Shown: one piece after another, positions 33,501 through 45,500 of the stretch | How positions within the stretch are numbered: position 1 is the stretch's first letter | Layout of the letters: each line of letters begins with the position of its first letter | Origin: Diogma glabrata | Lineage: Eukaryota > Arthropoda > Insecta > Diptera > Cylindrotomidae | Direction of reading: 5' to 3' | Assembly (NCBI GenBank): GCA_963693315.1 | Contig: OY856186.1 | Location: 284,786,492-284,850,491, forward strand | DNA: 64,000 bases | The notes under the pieces: generated by a model | The model's database searches: none | Seen by the model: the letters and a program-made list of their open reading frames with translations, nothing else | Told to the model about the DNA's origin: nothing | Translations under genes and position numbers: made by a program

Positions 33501-36500
33501 CAATAACCATTAATTCAACTGTAAACTAATTGATAATTATAATGAAGGAAGAAAAATACATTTTCAACCTTTTTGAAATTCTATGAACGATTTTTCACAA
33601 TTATTACAGGCCAAATTAAAAAACATGAAAATTCTAATAAACCATCGAAATGATACCCAGATGATGATTTGAATGAAGCTATACATTCGGCTTGTTCCCT
33701 ATATTATATTATACTTTGTTCCTTATATTATATTATACTAATTCTATTTTTTTTTCTCAAAATTCTAAAAATATCCCAAAAATTGGAATAAAATCAAATA
33801 TTTAAACTTTTTCTAAATTCTAATAATATTCCAAAAATTCTTACAAATTCAAAAATTCTATTTTTTTTTTTCAAAATTCTAAAAATATTGCAAAAATTAT
33901 AACAAAATCAAAAATTAAAACCTTTTCCAAAATTCTAAAAATATTGCAAAAATTATTAAAAAATCGAAAAATTGGTTAAAAAATAAATGGAATCATTTTT
34001 TGAGACACTTGACATTATTTTTTTGACAAACTTATAATGCCATAATTCTCTATAATAATAATAAAATTTCATGTCATACAAATAATTAGTTTTATTTTTT
34101 TCCAAAAAAATGGGTAAAAAAATAAATAAAAATGTCTCTTTTGACACACTTGACAACATTTTTTTGACAAACTTATAATGTCATAATTGTGCCGTTCACT
34201 GCACAAAGCAACTCCACTTTTTGGAAAATTTTAAATTTAAATGTCAAAGTACTTGCTAGTATAGTCATAACTTTCTATGTTAAAAACAACTTTCCTGAAT
34301 AATTAAGATAAACACCATTAAAAGTCAAAATTTGTCTGACCATTAAAAAATGACTATGAAAAACCTGACATTAAAAACTAATAATATCTATTATACTAAT
34401 TAAATTACTACTATAATAGCTAATTGATACACTTAGTAACCAAAATTAAATAAATTATGTTTATAATAACATTCCTGAATGATAAAGATTAACACTACTA
34501 AATATCGAAATTTATTTGACCTTTGAAAAAAATTCAAATTCTCAACATTTTGTTTTATGGAGTTAATCGTTTTGTGCAGTGAACGGCTCAATTCTTAATA
34601 ATAATAATAAAATTTCATGTCATACAGGTAATTAATTTAATTTTTTTCCGAAAAATGGGTAAAAAAATAAATAAAAATCTTTCTTTTGACACACTTGACA
34701 ACATTTTTTTGACAAACTTATAATACCATAATTCTCTATAATAATAATAAAATTTCATGTCATACAAATAATTAATTTTATTTTATTCCAAAAAATTGAG
34801 TAAAAAAAAATGAAAATCATTCTTTTGACACACTTGACAACATTTTTTGACAAACCTATAATGCAATAATCTAGATTTAGGTCTCGCATACCAATCCCTA
34901 CCATCAAGATTTCTCCAAATTCAATGTTCCTACTCGTAATCACTTAAAATGTACGTTTTTTAAGCAAAAAGACATACATTCTTTTTTGCTTTTTTAGAAT
35001 CAGTAGGCCCTAAAACGTCGAGAAAAGCCCAAAAAGTGGGGGTAAGAATATCACTTTCAGCTCATGAATGTAATACTTAGGTCTTTCAGACCGAAGTAAT
35101 GTATATATGTTTACAAACTAATATATATAATATATATGGGACGTTCCACGTGAACGGGAACAAACAAAAGTTTCTCCAAACTTTCGGGATTGATAGTACT
35201 CCATCCTATCAGTCCCCTTCGGGATTGATAGTACTCCACTCCACAATATTAGGTTTTTTTTAGAATATTTTTTACACCCATAAAAATATTTTTTAAATTT
35301 ATTATTACTAATATTTTTAAATTTATTATTACTAATTAAATTTAAAAAAAATGCGATTCAGTTCGATGTGCCTCTGATTGCCTATGGAAATAGCTCGGTA
35401 CATAGTGTACCGAATTTCGAATTCTATGGCTTAACTAAAATATAGCATCTTTATTAAGTAAAAAAATAGTACTTTAAGGTACGAATTAGGTTTACGTGCA
35501 TTGGCAGAGGGAATAATTAGAAAAATGTAGAGTATTTTACCTTCAGGGTCACTATTATTTCGATGGTGGCTGGATTTTTTAAATTTCAACCTGCAAAACT
35601 CATAAAAAATATTAAATATCATAAAATTTAGATTCGAATCGAAGTATCGAAAAAAATCGGACAACTTGTTCATGACGTACCGTGAGTCAAAGATTGATTG
35701 AATAAAAATTCCGCTTTTTGGGTCGATAATACTTGAGCGCAAGTTTACTAGATGGGTCGCCCCAGTTTACTAGGTTGGTCGCCCCAGTTTTCGACTTATT
35801 TTTATATATTGCGACCCACAAACCATATACACTGATTACCAAAATAAAGTGTAGAAACTCACTGTTTTGTTAAAATTTAACAAGAGCAATAGTTTTTAAA
35901 TTATTTTATTTTGCTTAATTTAATTTAATTATATATACCCCATTCATTTCGCATAAATATTTTTCTATTGACATTTATTTCTTTAATTTAACATGCAAGT
36001 GTACTGAAATTTGGATTCATCTAATTTTAGTATCTGTTTTATTTAGTTTTATTAAAATAAATCTTTTTTAAATATTATATTACGTTTTTAATTTGTTTGT
36101 GTATAAATTTCCAACTAATGTGTTAAATCTTAAATTCACAATTTGTTAAAACAAACAAGGTTAAGACAACAAATATTCGAGATACCAAACATAATCAAAA
36201 ATTACATTCAAATTTAGAAATGTTTCACCAAATCGATATTTTTTGCAACATTTCAAGATCTCACTCACATGACATTCCGTTTATGCCTCGCGCATTTAAC
36301 TGACTGACTGACATAACTGTTATTTATATGTTATATATTATATATATGTATAACAATTTTCAGTTTTAGTAAATGCATTTCATTACCAACGTAATGATAT
36401 ATGTGATATTAGACGCCTGTTCTACAGTACACTTGACTGACCAGTGACCGCAGTATGTGTGTGTACACAACTACTTTAAGAAACTGGCAAAAAATCTGCT

Positions 36501-39500
36501 ATTATAAATTCAGAGCATTTTTTGCTCTGGCTCTTGGTCTATACTCTATAATATACTTGTATTATTTAAATTTCTTTGTTGTGTTTTATTTTCTGTTTCT
36601 GCCCAAAACTAAAAACAATTTCATCATAACAACCTTCTTTCAAAAACCATAATTAAAAACACTTAAAACTCAGACCCAAGTCTTGCTTCTCAAAGATTTC
36701 ATTGCCTTCGTGTTTTCTTTTATTAGAATAAACCTTTAATAAATATCATGAATCATTTAATATGTCTATATAACAGAAGCGCTTTAGTAGTGCAAGTGTT
36801 GGCACGTTTATAGTTTTAAAACTCAGTTCCTAGGTTTGATTCTCAGCTTGGAAAAACAAATTGCATCTAAGCTCTTTTCTAATTAGTAAATTAATTAAAA
36901 AATCATATAGAAGGTTGGCAATGCTGTCACTGTCAATCACTGGCTCATATAAAATAATAATTATGGTATGGAAGGCACTAAAATTAAGGGTCCTATTTTA
37001 TGGTTGAAGTCTCACATAGTGTATCCAAATTACTCGACTGTGCAAATACCCTAGTAGTCGAGTAACAAATTTCTGAAATACCCAAGTCAACCGAGTGGGT
37101 ATCTGTGTATTTGAAAACGAAATAATGATTATCAAACAAGGGTAGTTCAGATATGGTGGAGGTGTAACCTTTCAAGGTTAATGCATTTAAAATTGTAACA
37201 TTCAAATTTGTAGTGTCACAATTTTGTTAGTAAATAGTTGCGAATCACCTGTAAATAAACTGAAACTGTGCCAAAGGAAAACTTGTTCTGAGAAATTTGT
37301 CTGATAAAAACTAAATATAAGCTATGAGTAGGGAATTCAATTCCAATATTTTGTACAGTAGCAATCTCATCAATATCGATATTGCTGTTGTTAAAAAATT
37401 GGTATTAATAGAAGAGTTATATTAACCAAACCAAAATAAAACGCCATAACTTTTATTTAAATATGTTTCTGTTTCATGCAATTGCTATTAAAATATTGCA
37501 CCAACCGTTCATCATTTGATTAGGCATAATTCTAATATCTATCAAAATCGGTGTCAAGTGCCAACGACATTCGATTATAGGTAATATTATTTTTTATACA
37601 AATTTTGGTTACCTTACCATAATTAAGCTTGGTGGAATTCTCATTAATGAAATTTCTCTCAGTTTTGCCTATCTGCATCTTTTGCATGATAATGTTTCTC
37701 ATTTTATTCAAAAGCCTCATCAACGGACTGTGCAGTTTTTGATTAGTTTGTACAGGGAAATGATTATTGCAGAAAACATGTAAACTTTTCTGACTAATTG
37801 CATATCTATAGTAAAGTTTATTTTTAAGTAAAAGGTTTTGTGCAATAGGAATTGTAGCATATGTCACAACAACACATATATACCTTTTAAACCCTTGGTC
37901 TCAAGAAACATGTGTCTGAGATGTTGATGACTTGTTTTTAAACTTTTCGCAATCAAAACTGTATTCCAGGTATTCCATTTATATACAGTTGGGACAAAGA
38001 ATTCTCTATGCATTGCTATGCTATCTATCTGGATAGTTTGATTGTATGCACTTACAGATCGACGAGATTAACGACAAAAAATGTAAAAATTTGTATGATG
38101 AATAAATAATATATTCGATTTCATCTTTGTTCACTTGCTGGTAATACATACTATTTATAAAAAACGACGAAATATAATATAAAGTTTAACTTACAATTTT
38201 TTTTTATAGAATCGCTTAATTCCAAATATAGGCTCGAATCAGCTTTCAAACTCCATCAGGGCGTTTGCGCATTCATTCATGAGTGTTGCGTATACACGCT
38301 TTCCAAATTTTGAACTACACGGTGATGGCTTCAATACAATGGTTTTAAAGATTTGTCTTCCCGAAATTACTTTTTTTTTTTACAATAGCTTTATACCGGT
38401 CCCCCAACAAACGTAACCCAAACTTTTTTAATTTACTAACAAAAATTGTGGACGAGATTAGAGCAAAGTCCCCTAATTGTGAAGTTATCGTTACCGGTGA
38501 CTTCAACGTCCACAACAAATCATGGTTGAAATTCTCCAAATCGACCGACGATGTTGATAATAGTGGAAAGCTGGCAGAAATTTTTGCCGTGTCTCAGGGC
38601 CTATTCCACATTGTTAAAAGCCCAACTTTCACTCCCCGTAATGGCGGTGATAATAGTTTTTTTTTTTTTTTTAGATCTCTATCTTGCCACAATGCCAGAT
38701 ATTACGAGTGTCGATGTAGCAAAAGGTAGTTTTGGAAATTCTGATCATTATTTAATTTCATCAGTTATCAAAAATGATTTACTTAAAACTACAGCTCCAA
38801 AACTCCGTAAAATATTTCACTACTCAAAAATGGATAAGATTGGTCTTCAAAATTTTTTTCCGTGGTTTCCTTTTCGACCGTCATTGTTTTTACATTGACA
38901 ATGTAAATGTTTCTGCTCAAAACTTTACAGAAACTATCCAATTTGCTATCAATAAATTCGTCCCTTTTTCCATTGTAAAACCCAAGCACAAATACTTGTA
39001 TTCGAAGGCTGCCAAATCGGCACTTAGAAACAATCGTAGATCATTTAACATATGGATTCATAACAAAACTCCCGCTAATCGATCCCAATATCTAAAGGCC
39101 AACAAAATATCTAACCAGATTATCTCAAACGAAAAGTCTGAAATTGACAGAGCGAAAGCTTCAAAACTTACGTCTATGTCTATTTCTGACAAGAGTTTCT
39201 ACAGTGCCATCAATTCTTTAAATTCATCAATTCATCAATTCTGGTACAAAATCTTCTATTCACCTTATTATTGATGGTGATTTAATCGTCAATGATCCCG
39301 CAAGAAAAGCTAACTTGTTCGCTGAACGCTTTGCTCTGAACTCCACTGTTTTAGAAACTCCTAAAGAAATACCCCAAATCCAGTCTTCAGGAGTTAATAT
39401 GAATGAACTCCACTTCAAACCCCAAATAGTCGCCAAACTTTTAAATGGGTTAAACATCAACAAAGCCTCAGGAATGGACAATATTCCACCCATCATTTTA

Positions 39501-42500
39501 AAAACCTTTTCTAAAGAACTTGCACCAACTTTGACTAAAATATTTTCCCAATCCTACAAATCTGGTATATTTCCCTCGTGCTGGAAGTTGGCCAATGTCC
39601 CGCCCGTCCCCAAAAAGGGACCAAAATCCGATATCTCAAATTATAGGCCAATAGCTTTACTATCGGTCCTATCCAAAGTCTACGAGCATTATATTAATAC
39701 ACACATTTCAAAATTTCTGGAAGTAAATCTTTTAATAGCCGACAGCCAATACGGTTTTCGAAACAAAAGATCAACCATCGATCTATTAAACTATGTAGCG
39801 CATTGTTGGAACAGCATACTTGATAAAGGTGGTGAAACATACGTTATCGCTTTAGACATCTCCAAGGCATTCGATTGAGTCTGGCATGCCAACTTGATCC
39901 ACAAGCTCGTTGCGTATGGTTTTCATCCCATTATTGTGAAGCTGATTCAAAATTTTCTATCCAACCGATACATTTCGGTCTCCTTAGACAGATTTTCGTC
40001 TGAGTCTAAACTAATTAACGCTGGTGTACCTCAAGGCTCAGTATTGTCCCCAACTCTATTTTTGATTTATATCAACGAATTGTTGAAAATGACCAGCAAC
40101 CCAATAAATAGTTTTGCAGATGATAGTAATCTGCACAAGTCGTTCGAGCTCCTTCCTTCAAAAGGTAAAATGCACGAACGAATTAATCCTGCCCGGAGAA
40201 ACGCTGCCATAAACGTGAATAAAGACCTAAAAAAAGTCGCCGATTGAGGTGACCAAAACCTGGTCAATTTCAAGTCTACCAAAACACAGCTGTTGATTGT
40301 TTCCAGTTCAAAGACCGAGTTCCTCAAAGATATTTTATTCAGTATGTGTGATGAACCAATAGGTGAATGTAAAAGCATTCGTTTATTGGGTGTGACAGTT
40401 TCAAATGACCTACTCTGGAACGATCATGTAATGGCGATGGCAAAAAGCGCGTCTAAAAAACTCGGCCTCCTAAATAGATGCAAAAAATTTTTCACTCCAT
40501 ACCAATTGCTCAATGTTTATAAGTCCTATATTCGTCCCTGTATGGAGTACTGTTGTCAAGTTTGGGGCTGCTTCTGTTTCCATCTTGGCCCTCTTGGACT
40601 CTTCAAAAGCGGGCTATTCGAACTGTGGGTGATCGAACTTTGACATCAAAACTTGATTCCCTACAACATCGTCGCACTGTTGCTGACTTCGTTGTTTTTT
40701 ACAAATATCGTCATCAACAGTGCTCAGATGAAATCAGCAGCATCATGCCCCAAACTTGTTCTTACCCCCGTTCCACTCGACAATCGGCTACCGCAACCAG
40801 TCAAACGGTCGAGATCCCACGCTGTCATACTGGCAGATCGCAGAAAGACTTCTTTGTCCGAACTGCATACAAATGGAATAGTTTGCCGGAATCCTTAGTC
40901 TCAGGTGACTTCAACCCATAGAGGTTTAAAACAAGCGTTCATCATGACCTTAGAACGCCAGTTGTTGTGGGACCTAGGTCTAAACTTAGGTCTTAAAAGG
41001 TATGTGTTGTTGTGACACATATTGTAAACCCTATAACACAACACATTTTATTCAAAAAAAAACTTGTTTCCAAAACCTTAACTTATTTCCTGTCACTGAT
41101 ATGAATTCTAGCTAAATGACCTTTTGATTGCCTCAATAACATTTTGTGAAAAATATTAAAATTTTGTAGTTTTGCTTTTGGCTATGGCAATGAGTCTCAC
41201 ACCTTTTAAATGGATGGTTTTCCATTTTTTTAAATCTGAATGTTCAGCGAGAGTCCTGTTATAGCTGGCATATTATTCAAACATTTTATAAATACTTCTG
41301 GCACGTGGCTTCGATATTTTATAAAATAATTCTTGTACACATAATTTAAAATCCAATAAAAAAGAGAATAGTGGTGTTTGTTGTTGAGTTTTTCTTGCAT
41401 GTAGGAACCAATCGTAGACTAGACTGTATGCGTTCTAAAGATGCTGTGAAAGATCTATTCCTTGGGCCCACGCCGATTTTATTTGATGATTATCAGTTAC
41501 CACATATTTTATACTTCGTGAGGCGGCTGTCCTTGACGAGTCCGAGAGCATTTGTTCTGCCATTTTCCTCGATTCGGCCGCATTTTCGTTCGGCAAAAGC
41601 CAATTGCCCGCGATCTTGTAAATATGCTAAAATTTTTTTTATGGTTTGTGGAAATTTGTTTTAGAACACGAAGGTAACCTTGTCCGACAAAAATGTGTCT
41701 GCTATTGTCGAGTCCGACAATTGACATTTTGGCATGCTTGGGTTGTCGGACACAACAATAGCAGACAAATTTTTATCGGACAAGGTTACCCTCGTGGTGT
41801 AAAACAAATTTCCACCCCCTTATAGTTAAAAATAAAATGTTGGTAGCAAATTTAAAAGATCGCAGGCAATCGTTATTTTCCGGAGCTTGCCAAACGAAAA
41901 AGCGGTCGAATCGAGGAAAATGGCAGAACAAAAGTTTTCGATCTTGTCAAGGACAGGCGCCTCACAAAGTATAAAATATGTGGTAATCATCAAATGAAAT
42001 CGGCATGGGCCCAGGGACTAGTCTACCATGAATCGAGATCACAGAGTTAAGACCATGTAATCGAGCCACAATCTGCCAATCGTTGGTGGTAACTAGAAAT
42101 TACGATTCAGTTTGAGTAAAAATTTATGAACGCTAACTTTAAAATTCGGCGATATGGCTCCAATGAAGGAGCTAAGCCATAATAAAAAAAAAAAATTATG
42201 CGAAATGTATGTTAAATTAGATTAAAATCGCTAACTGTTTCTAAGTTTGAAATATCTCCTTTCCAAGTTCTAAATGAATTGATTGCATTGAACACGACAA
42301 AGGGTAAGTGGCCAGATGGAATTCCTCCTATTTTTTTATAAACAATGTGCTGAATTTATTTGTTATCCATTATCCGTAATTTATAATGAGTCCTTAAGGC
42401 AAGCCTGTTTTCCTAGTGTTTGGAAGGTTTCTAACGTAGTGCCGATTTTTAAAAATGGCAATAGGTCTATTGTTAGTAATTATAGACCTATATCTATAAC

Positions 42501-45500
42501 TTCTTGTCCATCTAAGGTCTTTTGAGAGACTAGTCGTTGATCATATGTCCAAATATCTGAAGCATAAAATTATACCGGAACATAATGGTTTCATTAAGTG
42601 CCGATCTAGTGAGACTAATCTCTATACATTTGCTAATAAAATAAGTGAGTCAGTTGATAAAAGAAACAAGGGATAATGTACGTGATATACACTGATTTCT
42701 CAAGGGCCTTCGATAAGCTTGATGCCTTGGGGATTCATGGTGATTTGTTGAGATGGATTAGCAGCTACATTTCGAATCGCGAATCTTCGAATTCATAAAA
42801 ATTGGTGAGGCGGTATCTAACAACATAATTGTAACGTCTGGTGTTCCACGAGGTTCCATCTTTGGGCCCTTTCCAATTCTGATATCTTAGTGTCTGCTGA
42901 TTGCTGATGATATAAAGGTTATTAAAAGCATTAATTCAATTGATGGTGCCTTGATTTGAGTCAACACAAAACTCAACCTTAACCCTGATACATGTAAGGC
43001 TGTTACTTTCACTAAAAAAAAATGAATAGAATAAACCACAGTTATTCTATTAATAATAAAAAATTGGCCAAGGTTGAATCTGTCAGTGACTTAGGTGTAA
43101 TCTTTAGTTCTAATCTATCCGTTTCTGATCATATAGATATGATTACGGCTAAGGCTTTAAAAATGCTCGGTTTTCTTATAAGAACATGTAAATCGTTTAA
43201 TAATATACAGGCTATACTGAGTTTATATAAATCACTTGTACGACCTGTTTTGGAGTACTCATCAGTTGTGTGGTCACCTGTGTACACTACTTTTTCTATT
43301 AGTATTGAAATGGTTCAAAGGAAATTTATGAAATATTTGTGTTATAGGAAACTGTTGGACTATGAAAATAGTATATTTAATTATGAACTTTCTTGTCAGA
43401 TGGTCTTAATTCACTCAATCTTCGTAGGAACATAAGTGAGCTGAAGTTTGTATATAAATGCTGTAATGGTCTTATTGATTCATCGTCATGTATTGAGAGT
43501 CTCAAGTTTTACGTTCCTGCTTTTATGTCTAGAAGTAGTCACACCTTTAAAATATCTCGTTGTCGTACTAATGTTGGTTTGAATCAGCCTTCTAACCGGA
43601 TTATGGTCAGCTGGAATCAATTCATCATCAGTTTTGGACAAGATTTTGATCTTAATAACTCTTCCATCAACCAATTCTATAATATTCTTGATAAATTTAA
43701 AGAACATTTCTTCTGAATATTTATTTATTGAATAGTAATAAATGATATTATATAAATATTTTTATCCACGACTACTAAAGAATTTATGCTTTACATGCGT
43801 ATGTCTTCCATTGTAATTGTATTCATTCCACTTGTATTGTATTCTTTAACAGTTCTATAGTTTATTAAATGTTCCCCTAACAAATTAAACAACAAACTTG
43901 TTTTGTTTTTCGCTATCTTTGATGTATTTATTTCAATATGGCGATACAAATTTTTGCATGAAAACTGGAAATTAAACGAAATATTTTAGTCGTGGATAAA
44001 ATAGCATCTTGTATTCGCTTAGGATGATGGCAATTCTTCACTCGGATGATTCCCAACTTCATCCTCGTGAAGAATTGCCTTCATTCTAAGCTTATACAAG
44101 AATCTACTATTCTGATTTAAATTTTAGTTTTTTTTTTTTTTTTTATTTCTTTTTAAATTTTTTGTTCTATTTGTTCATTTTTTTTGTGTTTTAATTATTT
44201 GTAATTTTTTTTTGTAACTTGAGATTATGAACGTTTTAAATCTTTTGTATTTTAACTGAGATGCATGTTTGTTATAGTGTATTCTTTTTGACTGTACTGA
44301 ACAAGTTCCAACACCGAATTATCGAAATTTGTATTCTTTTGGGTTGCACCAACACAGAATTATGATTTCGATCGTATTCTTTTGGAAACAAAATTGTTAT
44401 TTTGTCCACCACACCGAGTACAAAAAAATAGCATCGTAGAAATTGGTGGTGTAGAAGTTGTACTGAATTATTTTATTGTGATTTTTGTTTGTTGATCGTA
44501 TTCGGGATGTTTTTTTTTGTAACAGGTATCAATATTATGAAAATGTTATTTTGTGAATAAAAAATCAACCAATCACAATCAATCTGGGTTAATATTTGTA
44601 ATGAAAAAATAGAACAGAATCCAAGTGTTCTTTTTAACTTGTAATTAATTGTACTGATTTTTTTTTGTTCTGTGCGGAGACAATTTAAAAATTCTGATTT
44701 TTTGTAGATACTCGGTACAGCCGAACAGAATACACTATAAGCTTTATTGCTTGTTTTGTATCCATATGAAAATAAAATAAAAATAAACTTATGATTAATT
44801 GATGATTTTTCTAAACATAATTTCGCACGATTTCTATCGCTGATTTTTATAAAAAAATCGTTGATAAATCCTGATTTTTGGAGCATTTCGAACGATTTTT
44901 TTTTATCGTTCGGATTTAAACTCACATCGTGTTTACATATTTTCATTTTGGAAGTTTTTGTTTATGTGATTGTTTAAAATTTACGTTGCGTTTGTTTTAA
45001 ATTAAAATGTTATAAATATAATTGAATTCATAATAAAATTTTTCATTTCAAATTCATTATAGCAATTCATATTTTTTTTGTAAGCTGTCATTTATTATTA
45101 TTTTTGTTCATGTTGCGCATTTTACTTTTTTTTTTTTTTTTTTTTTTTAATAAGAAGTGTTGTGTAGTAGGAATTACAAAATGTGTCACAACAACACATA
45201 GATACCTTTTAAGACTTAGGTCCCACAACAACATGCGTCTTGAGGTATAGGTGGACGCTTTTTTTTTAAATCTTTGTGGATTGAAAGCACTCGAGACTAT
45301 TGATTCGGGCAAAGATTTCCATGTGTACGATGTACGCACAAAGAAATCCCTTTGCATTCTATTACTATGACAGTGAGTAATCTCGACAGTTCGACCGCCC
45401 GCACACACCGATTGACGAGTAAAACGGGGAAAAACATATGTCTGAGGCATTATGGACCTGATTTCATTTCATTTGATTTCATTTCATTTCACGGACCTGA

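Noticed and set aside
37532..37867. 111-codon minus-strand open frame
   Set aside because: No domain. Its start overlaps a reverse-oriented LINE-tail remnant, and it reads as chance.
44473..44946. 157-codon minus-strand open frame
   Set aside because: No recognisable domain, lysine/isoleucine-rich as expected by chance in AT-rich DNA, and inside an intron with repeat remnants.
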